DNA from: Desulfobacteraceae bacterium
GTDB taxonomy: Bacteria > Desulfobacterota > Desulfobacteria > Desulfobacterales > Desulfosarcinaceae
Length of the DNA: 57,694 nt
NCBI GenBank assembly: GCA_013003715.1
Contig: JABDIN010000045.1
Location: 1-57,694 of the forward strand
Direction of reading: 5' to 3'
The translations under genes were made by a program, and so were the position numbers. Below are positions 18,391-27,524 of this stretch, one piece after another. Positions within the stretch are counted from its first letter, which is position 1; each line of letters starts with the position of its first letter. Under the pieces are notes generated by a model. The model worked only from the letters and a program-made list of their open reading frames with translations, did not search any database and had not been told where the DNA came from.

Positions 18391-18465
18391 TATAAGGACG
18401 TGATTGTCCAGGTAAAAAAAGAAAATGCTTTTGCAGTCATACTATGTAACTATTTGAAGGTTGGG

Positions 18466-20208
18466 CTATTCTCCCGGATTGCATACCCCGCAAGTCCGGC
18501 AGGATTCGGGATCCACGGGGCAGGGAGGGGAGGGCTTTGCCGTCAATGCCCGCTGGTATTCATTCCACAAAAAAGTTTTTTTTAAGCCGTGATCAATGAA
18601 ATCCCAGGGAAAACATTCTGATGCTTCGCGATCCCGGTACACATAGAAATGCGGATTCACCGATGAAGCTTTCAGGGTTTGCGGCCAATTGCCATTGTTT
18701 TCGTGGACGAGAGCGAGGATGTCGGCGACCCGACGGTCCCCCCGGCTCAGCAGCGCCTGGATATAGGCCCATCTCGGTACATCTGCATGGACCGTGACGT
18801 TCGCGGTCTTACGCAAACCGTCCTTGATTTTCTTTATTTTCTGTTTGAGGGTTTTTTCCTCGTCAAATGCCGACCATTGGAATGGTGTCATTGGTTTGGG
18901 GACGAAACAATTGAGGCTGACGGTGATCGTGCCGATGTGTTTTCGCGCCCGGCTCGATTGGAGAAAACGATGTTTGATTTCCTTGCATAGCCTCACCACC
19001 GCCGCCACATCCTCATCGGTTTCCGTGGGCAGCCCCACCATGAAATACAATTTGATGTTGGGAACACCATTGCCGACAAGCGTTTCCGCGGCGGTGAGAA
19101 TTTGCTCCCGGCTTATACCTTTGTTGATAACGGCGCGCATCCGGTCCGATCCGGCTTCGGGTGCGATGGTGGCGGTTTTGACATCGTTCTCAACCAATGT
19201 GGCGATCAGATCCGGTGTTATGGCGTCGGCGCGCAAGGATGAAAAGGACACCTTTACATTTTTTTGTTTTATCTTTTCGCACAGGGGCCCGAGTTCCGGA
19301 TGATCCGACACCGCCGCGCCCATGAGCCCAATGGCATTGCAGACGGTTGCCCCTTCATCCACCTGCTGATTCAAAAGGGTCAGCGGCCGGAATCTCGGTG
19401 GGCGGTAAATGTACCCGGCCGTGCAAAACCGGCACCCATGCGGACATCCCCGGGATACCTCCATTAAAAAAGTGTCGTCAAATGTCGTGTCCGGGGTGAC
19501 GATGGAACTGCCGGTAGGGATAGTGGATATGTCCCGCGGGTAAACGCGCCGGACGGTTGCCGGCACATCGGCAATGGGTGAGAATGATTTTAAGGTGCCG
19601 TCGGTCCGGTATTCCGTATGGTAAAACGCCGGCACATACATCCCCGGGATTTCCCGGGCGGCTGCCCTGAGATTCTCCATTCGATCCGGCGCATTTTTTT
19701 TAAAGGGTGATCCGACTGTGGTGATGAACCGGGATAAAATGGGTTCCACTTCCCCAAGAAGAAAGCAATCGATAAAGGGGGCGATGGGTTCCGGATTCAA
19801 AAAGCAGGTGACTCCCCCGGCCATCACCAGGGGGAGGGGGGAACCTCTTTCTCGCGACCATAGGGGGAGCCCTGCTTTTTGAATTACTTTCAGCAGATTG
19901 GGATAGTCGTTCTCGAATGAAATGCTGAAAGCGATGATATCGAAATCCAAAAGTGGTCTTTTGGATTCCGTGGTGACAATGCGATTCTGACGGTCTTTTC
20001 CGGAGGAGGGGAGAAAAGCCCGTTCGCACACCACCTGTTTCTGGTCATTGAGTAGCCGATGCACGGTTTGAAAACCGAGATTCGACATGCCCACGTGATA
20101 GGTGTTGGGGTAGACCAATGCCACCCGTGTTTTTCCCGACCACGATTTCCGAACGGCACCAATTTCCTGGTGTCTGGTGACTGCTTCATAGTTTTTACGT
20201 CTTGCCAT
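18466..20208 (-). CDS. B12-binding/radical SAM protein (TIGR03960-like)
   Basis: A 580-residue radical SAM enzyme with an N-terminal B12-binding-like domain (RVALVYPNTYHVGMSNLGFQ). The cluster motif CPHGCRFC lies at about residue 254, followed by SAM-binding segments (TIAPEAGSDRMRAVINKGIS). A C-terminal cysteine-rich end (CPVDPESCRTCGVCN) may hold a second cluster. It matches a family whose members are found close to division or ribonuclease genes, with no defined reaction. It is read in the same direction as the dcw cluster, 158 bases downstream of ftsZ, so it may be read through from it. Confidence 0.88.
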   Translation of the reverse strand: MARRKNYEAVTRHQEIGAVRKSWSGKTRVALVYPNTYHVGMSNLGFQTVHRLLNDQKQVVCERAFLPSSGKDRQNRIVTTESKRPLLDFDIIAFSISFENDYPNLLKVIQKAGLPLWSRERGSPLPLVMAGGVTCFLNPEPIAPFIDCFLLGEVEPILSRFITTVGSPFKKNAPDRMENLRAAAREIPGMYVPAFYHTEYRTDGTLKSFSPIADVPATVRRVYPRDISTIPTGSSIVTPDTTFDDTFLMEVSRGCPHGCRFCTAGYIYRPPRFRPLTLLNQQVDEGATVCNAIGLMGAAVSDHPELGPLCEKIKQKNVKVSFSSLRADAITPDLIATLVENDVKTATIAPEAGSDRMRAVINKGISREQILTAAETLVGNGVPNIKLYFMVGLPTETDEDVAAVVRLCKEIKHRFLQSSRARKHIGTITVSLNCFVPKPMTPFQWSAFDEEKTLKQKIKKIKDGLRKTANVTVHADVPRWAYIQALLSRGDRRVADILALVHENNGNWPQTLKASSVNPHFYVYRDREASECFPWDFIDHGLKKTFLWNEYQRALTAKPSPPCPVDPESCRTCGVCNPGE

Positions 20209-20366
20209 GGATTGTACCGGCTCCCGTTACGCATTGTTCAAAATCCAAGGTAATACCCTAATAGCGCATCTGCAAACGGATTCCCATCGGGGACAAACCG
20301 CAGCAATCTTGCATTACCCTGGCATTACCCGATGCCGGTGACAATCAACGGGCACTGTATCCCTGG

Positions 20367-21554
20367 TTAATCCGCCTTTCGTCGCAGAAAGGTCGGGACA
20401 TCCAGGTCATCATTATCAATGACGATACCCCGGTGTATAGACCCGGAGGATTCACCCGACACTTTTTTCCGCCGGATATACGTCGGTTCGTCGTAGTCCA
20501 CGGCGGTGGCAAGGTCCGAGGGTGTAATATCCCTGAGCTTACCACCGAAGGTAGGGTCCTCGGTCCTGGCCGATGCCGGTTTGTCCGGCTGAATTTCCGC
20601 TTTTACACCGATTCCGGTGGCGATGACCGTCACCCGCATCTCATCACCGATGCTGTCGTCCATCACCGCACCCCAGATAATCTCGGCGTCATCGCCCACT
20701 TCGTTGTAGATACGTTCCGATGCCTCGGTCATCTCATCCATGGTCAGATCGGTATTGCTGGTTATGTTCATCAGCACACCCTTAGCACCGGATATATTGA
20801 TATCTTCAAGCAAGGGATGGGAAATCGCTCTCTCGGCAGCCTCAATGGCCCTGTTCTCGCCGCTCGATATCCCGATGCCCATGATGGCCATACCGGCCTT
20901 TGACATGGTGGTTTTGACATCGGCGAAATCAAGGTTCACCAGACCCGGCATCATGATCAGATCCGTAATGCCTTTTACCGAATGAAGGAGAATTTCATCG
21001 GCTTTTTTGAACATATCCAGCATTTTGGCATTTTTGGAAGCCAGGCCCCTGAGCCGGTCATTGGGTATGGTGATCACCGTATCCGCATATTTTTTGAGGC
21101 TATCGAGACCCAATTCCGCCTGTTTCAGGCGTTTCTTCCCTTCAAACGAAAAGGGTTTGCTCACCACGGCCACGGTCAGAATCCCGAGTTCCTTGCAAAT
21201 CTCGGCGATCACCGGTGCGGCTCCCGTACCGGTGCCGCCGCCGAAACCGGCGGTGATGAAGGCCATGTGGCACCCATCCAGCGCAGTCCTGAGTTCGTCG
21301 GCATTTTCCATTGCCGCCTCACGGCCGACTTCCGGGTTGGCGCCGGCGCCAAGCCCTTCGGTCAGGTTAAGGCCCAACTGGATTTTGATCTCCGCTTTGG
21401 ATACTTCCAGGGCCTGGGCATCGGTGTTGGCGGAAATGAATTTGACGCCCAGCAGATGACTGTCGATCATGTTGTTCACGGCGTTGCCACCTGCACCGCC
21501 CACACCGATAACCTTGATTTTGGCAGTGTTCTCGTTTTCGATTAATGTAAACAT
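20367..21554 (-). CDS. ftsZ: Cell division GTPase FtsZ
   Basis: The 395-residue tubulin homologue that forms the cytokinetic ring. The GTP-binding glycine loop GGGTGTG is at about 105-111, with IGVGGAGGNAVNNM at the N-terminus and the synergy loop NLDFADVKT near 210. A variable linker leads to a conserved C-terminal peptide (DDLDVPTFLRRKAD), which binds FtsA and other partners. Ribosome site GGGGGGA precedes ATG. It is the last division gene of the cluster, after ftsA. Confidence 0.98.
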   Translation of the reverse strand: MFTLIENENTAKIKVIGVGGAGGNAVNNMIDSHLLGVKFISANTDAQALEVSKAEIKIQLGLNLTEGLGAGANPEVGREAAMENADELRTALDGCHMAFITAGFGGGTGTGAAPVIAEICKELGILTVAVVSKPFSFEGKKRLKQAELGLDSLKKYADTVITIPNDRLRGLASKNAKMLDMFKKADEILLHSVKGITDLIMMPGLVNLDFADVKTTMSKAGMAIMGIGISSGENRAIEAAERAISHPLLEDINISGAKGVLMNITSNTDLTMDEMTEASERIYNEVGDDAEIIWGAVMDDSIGDEMRVTVIATGIGVKAEIQPDKPASARTEDPTFGGKLRDITPSDLATAVDYDEPTYIRRKKVSGESSGSIHRGIVIDNDDLDVPTFLRRKAD

Positions 21555-21626
21555 TGTTTCCCCCCTTTATAAGTTGGTTCTGTGAACATGAGATTCCCCC
21601 TAAATCCGGCGGTTGCCGGTTCTATT

Positions 21627-22853
21627 CTAAATGACATCCTTAAACCATTTTTTCATACGCGTGACGATGCTCTGGAAAATGTTACGGTCCCGTATCCTGA
21701 ACTTTTTGACCGGTTCTTTTCGCGCGCCGTAAAGAACCAGGCCAACACCGGTGGCATACATGGGATTGTTCACCACATCGACCAATCCGCTGATACCCTG
21801 GGGCCTGCCCAGCCGGGTAGGGATGTTGAAAATGGATTCGGCGATTTCGGTGACACCGTCCAATAGCGATGTGCCGCCGGTGGCCACCACACCGGATGCG
21901 ATGAGGTTTTCCATGCCGGCCCGGTAGATCTCCCGTTTCACCAGGGTGAAGATTTCCTCCATACGCGGTTCGAGAATCTCCCCTAAGATCTGGCGAGGCA
22001 GTTTACGGGATTCGCGTCCACCCATTCCCGGCACTTCCAGCAATTCATCGCTGCTCACGCCGCTGGTGCGGCAGGTGCCGTATTTTTTCTTGATTTTCTC
22101 CGCTTCGGCCATGGGCGCCCTCAGTCCGATGGCAATATCATTGGTGAGGTTATTACCGCCCAAGGCAAGTACAAATGTATGTTTGATGTTGTTTCCCGAG
22201 AAAATGGCCAGATCCGTGGTGCCGCCGCCGAGATCCAGCAATGCGGTGCCCAGTTCCTTTTCTTCCCGGGTCAACACCGATTCCCCGGATGCCAGTGACT
22301 CGAGTACGATATCGCAGACATCGAGCCCGGCACGGTTCGCACATTTAACGATATTATGGGCGGATGTCACGGCGCCGGTGACGATATGAATCTTCGCCTC
22401 CAGCCGCACCCCGGCCATTCCCACCGGATTCTGGATGCCCGGCTGATCGTCCACGATGTATTCCTGCGGGAGGACGTGAATGACCTCCCGGTCCATGGGG
22501 ATCGCCACGGCGCGTGCGGCATCGATGACCCGTTCCACATCATTTTCGGTGATTTCCGGGCCTTTGATGGCCACTATCCCGCGACTGTTGAATCCGGTGA
22601 TGTGGCCGCCCGCGATACCGGCATAAACGGAGGAGATTTCACATCCGGCCATGAGTTCGGCTTCTTCGATGGCTTTTTTAATGGATTCCACCGTTGATTC
22701 GATGTTCACCACAACACCCTTGCGTAATCCGACGGACGGGTGAGTACCTATGCCGATGATACTGATGTCGCCCCCGCTAACCTCGCCGACCACCGCGCAG
22801 ATTTTTGTGGTGCCGATATCCAGCCCGACCACGATATTATCTTGTCCCTGCAC
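21627..22853 (-). CDS. ftsA: Cell division protein FtsA
   Basis: An actin-like ATPase that ties FtsZ to the membrane. The phosphate-binding segments are visible (VVGLDIGTTKICAVVGEV at the N-terminus, LLDLGGGTTDLAIFSGN near the middle), and the C-terminus is an amphipathic basic helix (SIVTRMKKWFKDVI) for membrane contact. The start chosen is GTG 22853, because AAGGAGG lies 5 bases upstream and the distance to VVGLDIG then fits E. coli FtsA. An in-frame ATG at 22892 lacks a ribosome site. The product is 408 residues. It lies 55 bases after ftsQ. Confidence 0.96.
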   Translation of the reverse strand: MQGQDNIVVGLDIGTTKICAVVGEVSGGDISIIGIGTHPSVGLRKGVVVNIESTVESIKKAIEEAELMAGCEISSVYAGIAGGHITGFNSRGIVAIKGPEITENDVERVIDAARAVAIPMDREVIHVLPQEYIVDDQPGIQNPVGMAGVRLEAKIHIVTGAVTSAHNIVKCANRAGLDVCDIVLESLASGESVLTREEKELGTALLDLGGGTTDLAIFSGNNIKHTFVLALGGNNLTNDIAIGLRAPMAEAEKIKKKYGTCRTSGVSSDELLEVPGMGGRESRKLPRQILGEILEPRMEEIFTLVKREIYRAGMENLIASGVVATGGTSLLDGVTEIAESIFNIPTRLGRPQGISGLVDVVNNPMYATGVGLVLYGARKEPVKKFRIRDRNIFQSIVTRMKKWFKDVI

Positions 22854-22908
22854 CTTTACCTCCTTGACGTCTCCTGAACGGAGCACGACCATTGTGGGCG
22901 AAAACCGG

Positions 22909-23757
22909 TCATGATTTAGCGCTGCTTCCAGTGGCGGGTTTCACCACGATACGGTTCTCATCGGTTATATCAATGGACTGAAAATCCATCGCGTACCGGT
23001 CCTTGTCCATAATGTTCATCAACCGCCTGATTTTTGAAAATTTTTGCTTATAATCCCCGAATCCCAGCTTGAGGAACTGATGCCGGACATCCGTATACAG
23101 GGTCAGGCCCAGGTCTTTGTCCGCATGAATGCGTTCGACTTTAGCGGAGGGAATTACCGCACCGGGCCGGCAACCATGATCGAGGATGTCCATCACCGCA
23201 TTGATCAACCGTTCACTCTTTTTCTGCTGATGCCGATGTAAAAAATCCGAAGCGGCTACACCGGTCACCAGGGGTAATCCCTTGATTTCCTCGGGAGTTG
23301 CCCGCTTAAACAAGTCGCCGCTGGTATTGATCAGGAACAAATCGCCGATGTCCGCTGCGGCCACCGGTGAATGCTCCTGTATCCGAATATGGATGGTGTC
23401 GGGGATTTCCCGACGCACCATGGCGGACTTGATCCAGGGATGGGCAATGAGCTTGTTGCGTGTCAGCGTCAGGTTTGTGGAGAATATGTTGTTTCCCTCG
23501 CGGACACCGGCCTGTTTCAGCAATTGCGATTGTGTCAGACGCTGGTTCCCCTGTATGGTTATGCGTCTGGTTTGAAAATAAGCCGTGTGGGTGAACACAT
23601 CATATGAAAAGACCAAAACAACGCTGAGCGCCCACATCGCCGCCAGCACGCCCAATCCCGCGAGGCAGAACACCGTCCGCCGGCGCAGCCGCAGCCGCCG
23701 TTGCCGGACATTGCTTTTCAGCTTGTTCTGGCGAATCCGTTTTTTTGTTGATCTCAT
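22909..23757 (-). CDS. ftsQ: Cell division protein FtsQ/DivIB
   Basis: A 282-residue bitopic inner-membrane protein. A basic cytoplasmic tail (KKRIRQNKLKSNVRQRRLRLRRR) is followed by a membrane helix (about 31-54) and a POTRA domain (TRRITIQGNQRLTQSQLLKQ), then the FtsQ C-terminal domain. FtsQ bridges early and late division proteins through FtsB and FtsL. It directly follows murC (41-base gap). murB, often found between murC and ftsQ, is missing. Confidence 0.93.
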   Translation of the reverse strand: MRSTKKRIRQNKLKSNVRQRRLRLRRRTVFCLAGLGVLAAMWALSVVLVFSYDVFTHTAYFQTRRITIQGNQRLTQSQLLKQAGVREGNNIFSTNLTLTRNKLIAHPWIKSAMVRREIPDTIHIRIQEHSPVAAADIGDLFLINTSGDLFKRATPEEIKGLPLVTGVAASDFLHRHQQKKSERLINAVMDILDHGCRPGAVIPSAKVERIHADKDLGLTLYTDVRHQFLKLGFGDYKQKFSKIRRLMNIMDKDRYAMDFQSIDITDENRIVVKPATGSSAKS

Positions 23758-23798
23758 GATCTCATCTGACTTTTGTTTATTTTTGCTTTACGATTGCC

Positions 23799-25196
23799 CT
23801 ATGCGGTTACACCGTCTGCGGCCGACCATCGGGCCAATATCTGCTCACCCACTTCCAATACATTGCCGGCGCCCTGTGTGAGTAAAACGTCATTGGGCTT
23901 CAACCTGGCCGACAGGTATGCCACGCAATCCTCCATGCTCTCCATGTAAAGGGCCTCGGCATGTCCGGTTGAGCGGATTTTCTCACAGAGAATTTCACTG
24001 CTCACCCCTTTGATCTCCGGTTCACTGGCCGCATAGATCGGCAGCAGGATCAGCAGATCCGCATCGTCGAACGACCGTGCAAACTCATCGAAGAGCGCCT
24101 GTGTCCTCGTGTATCGGTGTGGCTGAAAAACCACCACTTTACGCCGGTTCGGCCAGCCTTTTGCCACGGCATCGAGGGTGGTCCGTATCTCTGTGGGATG
24201 GTGCCCGTAATCATCTACAACAATCACCTCCCGCATTTCACCTTTGACCTGGAGCCGGCGCTGGACACCCTGTGTTTTGGCCAATGCGCTTTGAATAATG
24301 TCAAACGTCACATCGAGCTCAAGTCCTACGGCAATGGCGGCCAGTGAATTATAGACATTGTGAGAACCGGGCAGGTTTAACTCCACCGGGCCCAGCGGTT
24401 GCCCTTTGTACATCACCTCAAACCGGCTGCTTAAACCCTGCGGCACGATAGAACCGGCTGACAGATCCGCTGACGATTCAATCCCATAACTGAGCACACG
24501 CCGGTTGATTTTCGGTATCAGCTGGCGGGCGGCCGTATTATCCGTGCAGACGATTGCCGCACCGTAAAAGGGTATCCGTTCCAGAAAATCCAGGAACACC
24601 TGTTGGATATGATCCATACCGCTATAGAAATCGAGATGTTCAAGATCGAGGTTCGTGACCACGGCCACCGCCGGGGTATAATGTAAAAACGATCCATCGC
24701 TCTCATCGGCTTCCACCACGATGAATTTGCCGGTGCCAAGGACCGCATTGGTGCCGATATTGTTCAGCTTGCCGCCGATGACCACCGTGGGATCCAATCC
24801 GGCTTCCATGAGTACCGATGCCACCAGTGAGGTCGTGGAGGTTTTACCATGGGCGCCGGACACCGCTATGCCGAACTTGGGGCGCATTATTTCGGCCAGC
24901 ATTCGGGCGCGTTCGATCACGGGAACGCCGGATGCCGCCGCCGCCTGCAACTCCGGATTGTCGTCGGAGAGCGCCGAGGTGGTGACCACCACATCCGCAC
25001 CCGTAATCTGTCCGGCCCGGTGCCCCTGGTACACGGTACCCCCAAGTCGTTGAATACGCCGGGTAATATCGGTGGCATTCAGGTCCGAACCGGACACGCG
25101 ATATCCGGTGTTGAGCAGGATCTCCGCGATGCCGCTCATGCCGATGCCGCCGATGCCGATGAAGTGTATGTGGTAGTCTTTCGAGTACATGTTCAA
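23799..25196 (-). CDS. murC: UDP-N-acetylmuramate--L-alanine ligase
   Basis: The 465-residue enzyme that adds L-alanine to UDP-MurNAc using ATP, the first step of building the peptide stem. The N-terminal UDP-binding motif GIGGIGMSGIAEIL, the ATP loop GAHGKTSTTSLVASVL (about 112-127) and the C-terminal ligase segments (DDYGHHPTEI, then FQPHRYTRT) are all present. It starts 29 bases after the murG stop and is part of the dcw transcription unit. Length is typical. Confidence 0.97.
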   Translation of the reverse strand: MNMYSKDYHIHFIGIGGIGMSGIAEILLNTGYRVSGSDLNATDITRRIQRLGGTVYQGHRAGQITGADVVVTTSALSDDNPELQAAAASGVPVIERARMLAEIMRPKFGIAVSGAHGKTSTTSLVASVLMEAGLDPTVVIGGKLNNIGTNAVLGTGKFIVVEADESDGSFLHYTPAVAVVTNLDLEHLDFYSGMDHIQQVFLDFLERIPFYGAAIVCTDNTAARQLIPKINRRVLSYGIESSADLSAGSIVPQGLSSRFEVMYKGQPLGPVELNLPGSHNVYNSLAAIAVGLELDVTFDIIQSALAKTQGVQRRLQVKGEMREVIVVDDYGHHPTEIRTTLDAVAKGWPNRRKVVVFQPHRYTRTQALFDEFARSFDDADLLILLPIYAASEPEIKGVSSEILCEKIRSTGHAEALYMESMEDCVAYLSARLKPNDVLLTQGAGNVLEVGEQILARWSAADGVTA

Positions 25197-25225
25197 TTCA
25201 ATTGTCTGGTCGAAATTCTGGTTTA

Positions 25226-26377
25226 TTATCCGGTTTTTTGCATGGCCGGTGCCGGTTTACCGATAAGCCATAACACGTCGTCAACGATCCGTTTGGCCGC
25301 ATCCTGCCGACCCATTTTCCTGACCTTTTCCGCCATCACCCGGAGTTTTGTTCTGTCCTCGGCGTAGTCGCTCAGTTTCTCAGCCAGCAGCGCACCGGAA
25401 AGGCCCGCTTCTTCGATCAATTCCGCGCCTCCGGCGGACACCAGCGACGCCGCATTGAGCACCTGGTGATTGTCCGCGGCATGGGGAAAGGGAATAAAAA
25501 CAGCCGGCTTTCCCATGGCCGCCACCTCCGCCACGGTGGTGGCGCCGGCCCGGCAGATGATAAGGTCCGCTTGCCGGTACTGGTCAACCATATCCGAAAA
25601 AAACGCCTTTACCCGATGTTCGATACCGGCCTTTCCATAGGCCGCCGTCACCATGGCTTCATCGGCGTCGCCGGTTTGATGAATGACAAATAGATCCGTT
25701 TTTCGCTTCAATCTGTCCACGGCTTCAATCATTGTCCGGTTGATCCGGTGCGCCCCCTGGCTGCCGCCGGCGATAAAGACGGTGAACGGCTTGCTGCCGG
25801 GCGGTTCGTCGGGCAAGGGCGCCATCTCTTTCAAAAAGTCTTTTCGCACCGGATTGCCGAATATTCTTCGTTTACCGGCATCGAAAAATCCCTGCGAATC
25901 CTCAAACGAGAGAAAGGCTCTTTTTACGTACCGGGACAAAATGCGATTCGTAATCCCGGGCAAAGCGTTCTGTTCATGCAAGGCGGTCCTGATGCGCATC
26001 AGCCATGCTGCGAACACCACGGGGCCGGCGGAATACCCCCCCATGCCTATCACGATATCCGGTTTGAATTTTTTCAATATACCCATGGATCGCCTGATGG
26101 CCCCCGGAATCCGCAGGGCCGATTTAAACTGATGCCATCTTCCCATTCCTTTTATCCCTTGAATGCGGACGGCATCATATGCAAACCCAAGCTCCGGCAA
26201 TATGCGCAATTCCAGCGGTCTGCCGGAACCGATGAACAATATTTCGGTGGCGGTGCTCCGCTCCCTGAACTCCTCGGCCAGCGCAATGGCCGGAAAGAGA
26301 TGGCCGCCGGTGCCGCCCCCGGCAAAGACAATGCGTGCGGATGTTGTGCTGTTTCGGGAATCATCGTCACCTTTCAC
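25226..26377 (-). CDS. murG: UDP-N-acetylglucosamine transferase MurG
   Basis: The 383-residue membrane-associated GT-B glycosyltransferase that adds GlcNAc to lipid I to give lipid II. The signature FAGGGTGGHLFPAIALAEE is at the N-terminus, and the UDP-sugar site (ADLIICRAGATTVAEVAAMGKP) is in the C-terminal half. The start is a GTG within the end of ftsW, so the genes overlap by 11 bp and are probably translationally coupled. Confidence 0.96.
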   Translation of the reverse strand: MKGDDDSRNSTTSARIVFAGGGTGGHLFPAIALAEEFRERSTATEILFIGSGRPLELRILPELGFAYDAVRIQGIKGMGRWHQFKSALRIPGAIRRSMGILKKFKPDIVIGMGGYSAGPVVFAAWLMRIRTALHEQNALPGITNRILSRYVKRAFLSFEDSQGFFDAGKRRIFGNPVRKDFLKEMAPLPDEPPGSKPFTVFIAGGSQGAHRINRTMIEAVDRLKRKTDLFVIHQTGDADEAMVTAAYGKAGIEHRVKAFFSDMVDQYRQADLIICRAGATTVAEVAAMGKPAVFIPFPHAADNHQVLNAASLVSAGGAELIEEAGLSGALLAEKLSDYAEDRTKLRVMAEKVRKMGRQDAAKRIVDDVLWLIGKPAPAMQKTG

Positions 26378-27524
26378 TGGCCGCTCCGATATTGATTAAA
26401 ATGCCGATGGACATCATGTTTATCAGCAAAGAGGTCCCGCCGTAGCTTAAAAACGGCAGGGTCAGTCCCTTGGTGGGCAACATCCCCAAGGTCACCCCCA
26501 TGTTTATGCAAACATGCAGGCCGATGGCGGTGGTGATGCCCAGGGCCGTCAGGGAGGAAAACGTATCCGGAGCCCTGCGGGCGATGCGGATGCCCCGCGC
26601 CAGAATTACCGCGTAAAGCACCAGGACCACCACCACACCTATAAGACCGAGCTCCTCGCCGATGACCGAGAAAATAAAATCCGTGTGGGGCTCGGGCAGA
26701 TAAAAAAGTTTCTGGTACCCTTTGCCGATCCCGGTTCCCCATATACCACCGGTGCCGAACGCCATCTGGGAATGGATGATCTGGTAGCCACCTTCCACCG
26801 GATAGTCCCAGGGGTTCAAGAAACTGATCCATCGGTTCATACGATAATCCGCATTCATGACAAACCAGTATCCGACGGGCAGTGCCAGCATAAATGTGCC
26901 CACCAGGTGCGTCAGCCTGACACCGGCAACGAACATCATCACCCAGGCGATTGCGCAGAATATCACCACCGATCCGAAATCCGGCTGTGTGAGCAGCAAT
27001 ATCGCGAATATGCCGAGCACAATGATATGGGGAATGAAACCCACGGCGAAATCCTTGATCAGCGCTTGTTTTTTGCTCAAGGAATAGGCCAGGTACAATA
27101 CCAGCGCCAACCGGGCGAATTCCGACGGCTGGAAATTGAAGCTTCCCAATTGCAGCCATCTCGATGACCCGCCCGCCGTTATGCCGATACCGGGGATTTT
27201 AACGCAGGCCAATAATCCGAATGCCAGGAACAGCGACGGGTATGCGAGCGCCCGGTACCATTTCAGGGGGAAGTGGCTGCACATCACCAGCAGTACGATT
27301 CCCATCATCGAGAACAGGGCCTGTTTTTTTAAAAAATAAATATCGGTGCCGAACTTCTTCATGGCCAATGCGGAACTGGCGCTGTAAACCATGACGACCC
27401 CGATGCCCACCAGGAACAGGGCGGAGAAGAGAAGAGCCGGGTCATACGTGACCGCGCGCGGCGATCCGGTTATCACGCTTCTCTGTTGACGGGTTCGGGA
27501 CATGGCCATTGTTGCGCTTTTCAT
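26367..27524 (-). CDS. ftsW: Lipid II polymerase FtsW (SEDS family)
   Basis: A 385-residue polytopic membrane protein of the SEDS family with about ten helices. FtsW polymerises lipid II at the septum, with FtsI as partner transpeptidase. The catalytic-type loop (LTQPDFGSVVIF) and the conserved LPFLSYGGTSL near the C-terminus are present. The position between murD and murG is the classic place of ftsW rather than rodA. The ATG overlaps the murD stop by 4 bp. Confidence 0.96.
   Translation of the reverse strand: MKSATMAMSRTRQQRSVITGSPRAVTYDPALLFSALFLVGIGVVMVYSASSALAMKKFGTDIYFLKKQALFSMMGIVLLVMCSHFPLKWYRALAYPSLFLAFGLLACVKIPGIGITAGGSSRWLQLGSFNFQPSEFARLALVLYLAYSLSKKQALIKDFAVGFIPHIIVLGIFAILLLTQPDFGSVVIFCAIAWVMMFVAGVRLTHLVGTFMLALPVGYWFVMNADYRMNRWISFLNPWDYPVEGGYQIIHSQMAFGTGGIWGTGIGKGYQKLFYLPEPHTDFIFSVIGEELGLIGVVVVLVLYAVILARGIRIARRAPDTFSSLTALGITTAIGLHVCINMGVTLGMLPTKGLTLPFLSYGGTSLLINMMSIGILINIGAASER

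Noticed and set aside
20433-21545. Antisense frames (156 and 187 codons) within ftsZ
   Set aside because: Long antisense frames are expected from GC-biased third positions here; ftsZ is certain.
26374-27159. 261-codon frame inside ftsW on the same strand
   Set aside because: It is a shifted reading of ftsW, which is fully supported by family motifs. Histidine/arginine/glycine-rich text is typical of a shadow frame in GC-rich DNA.
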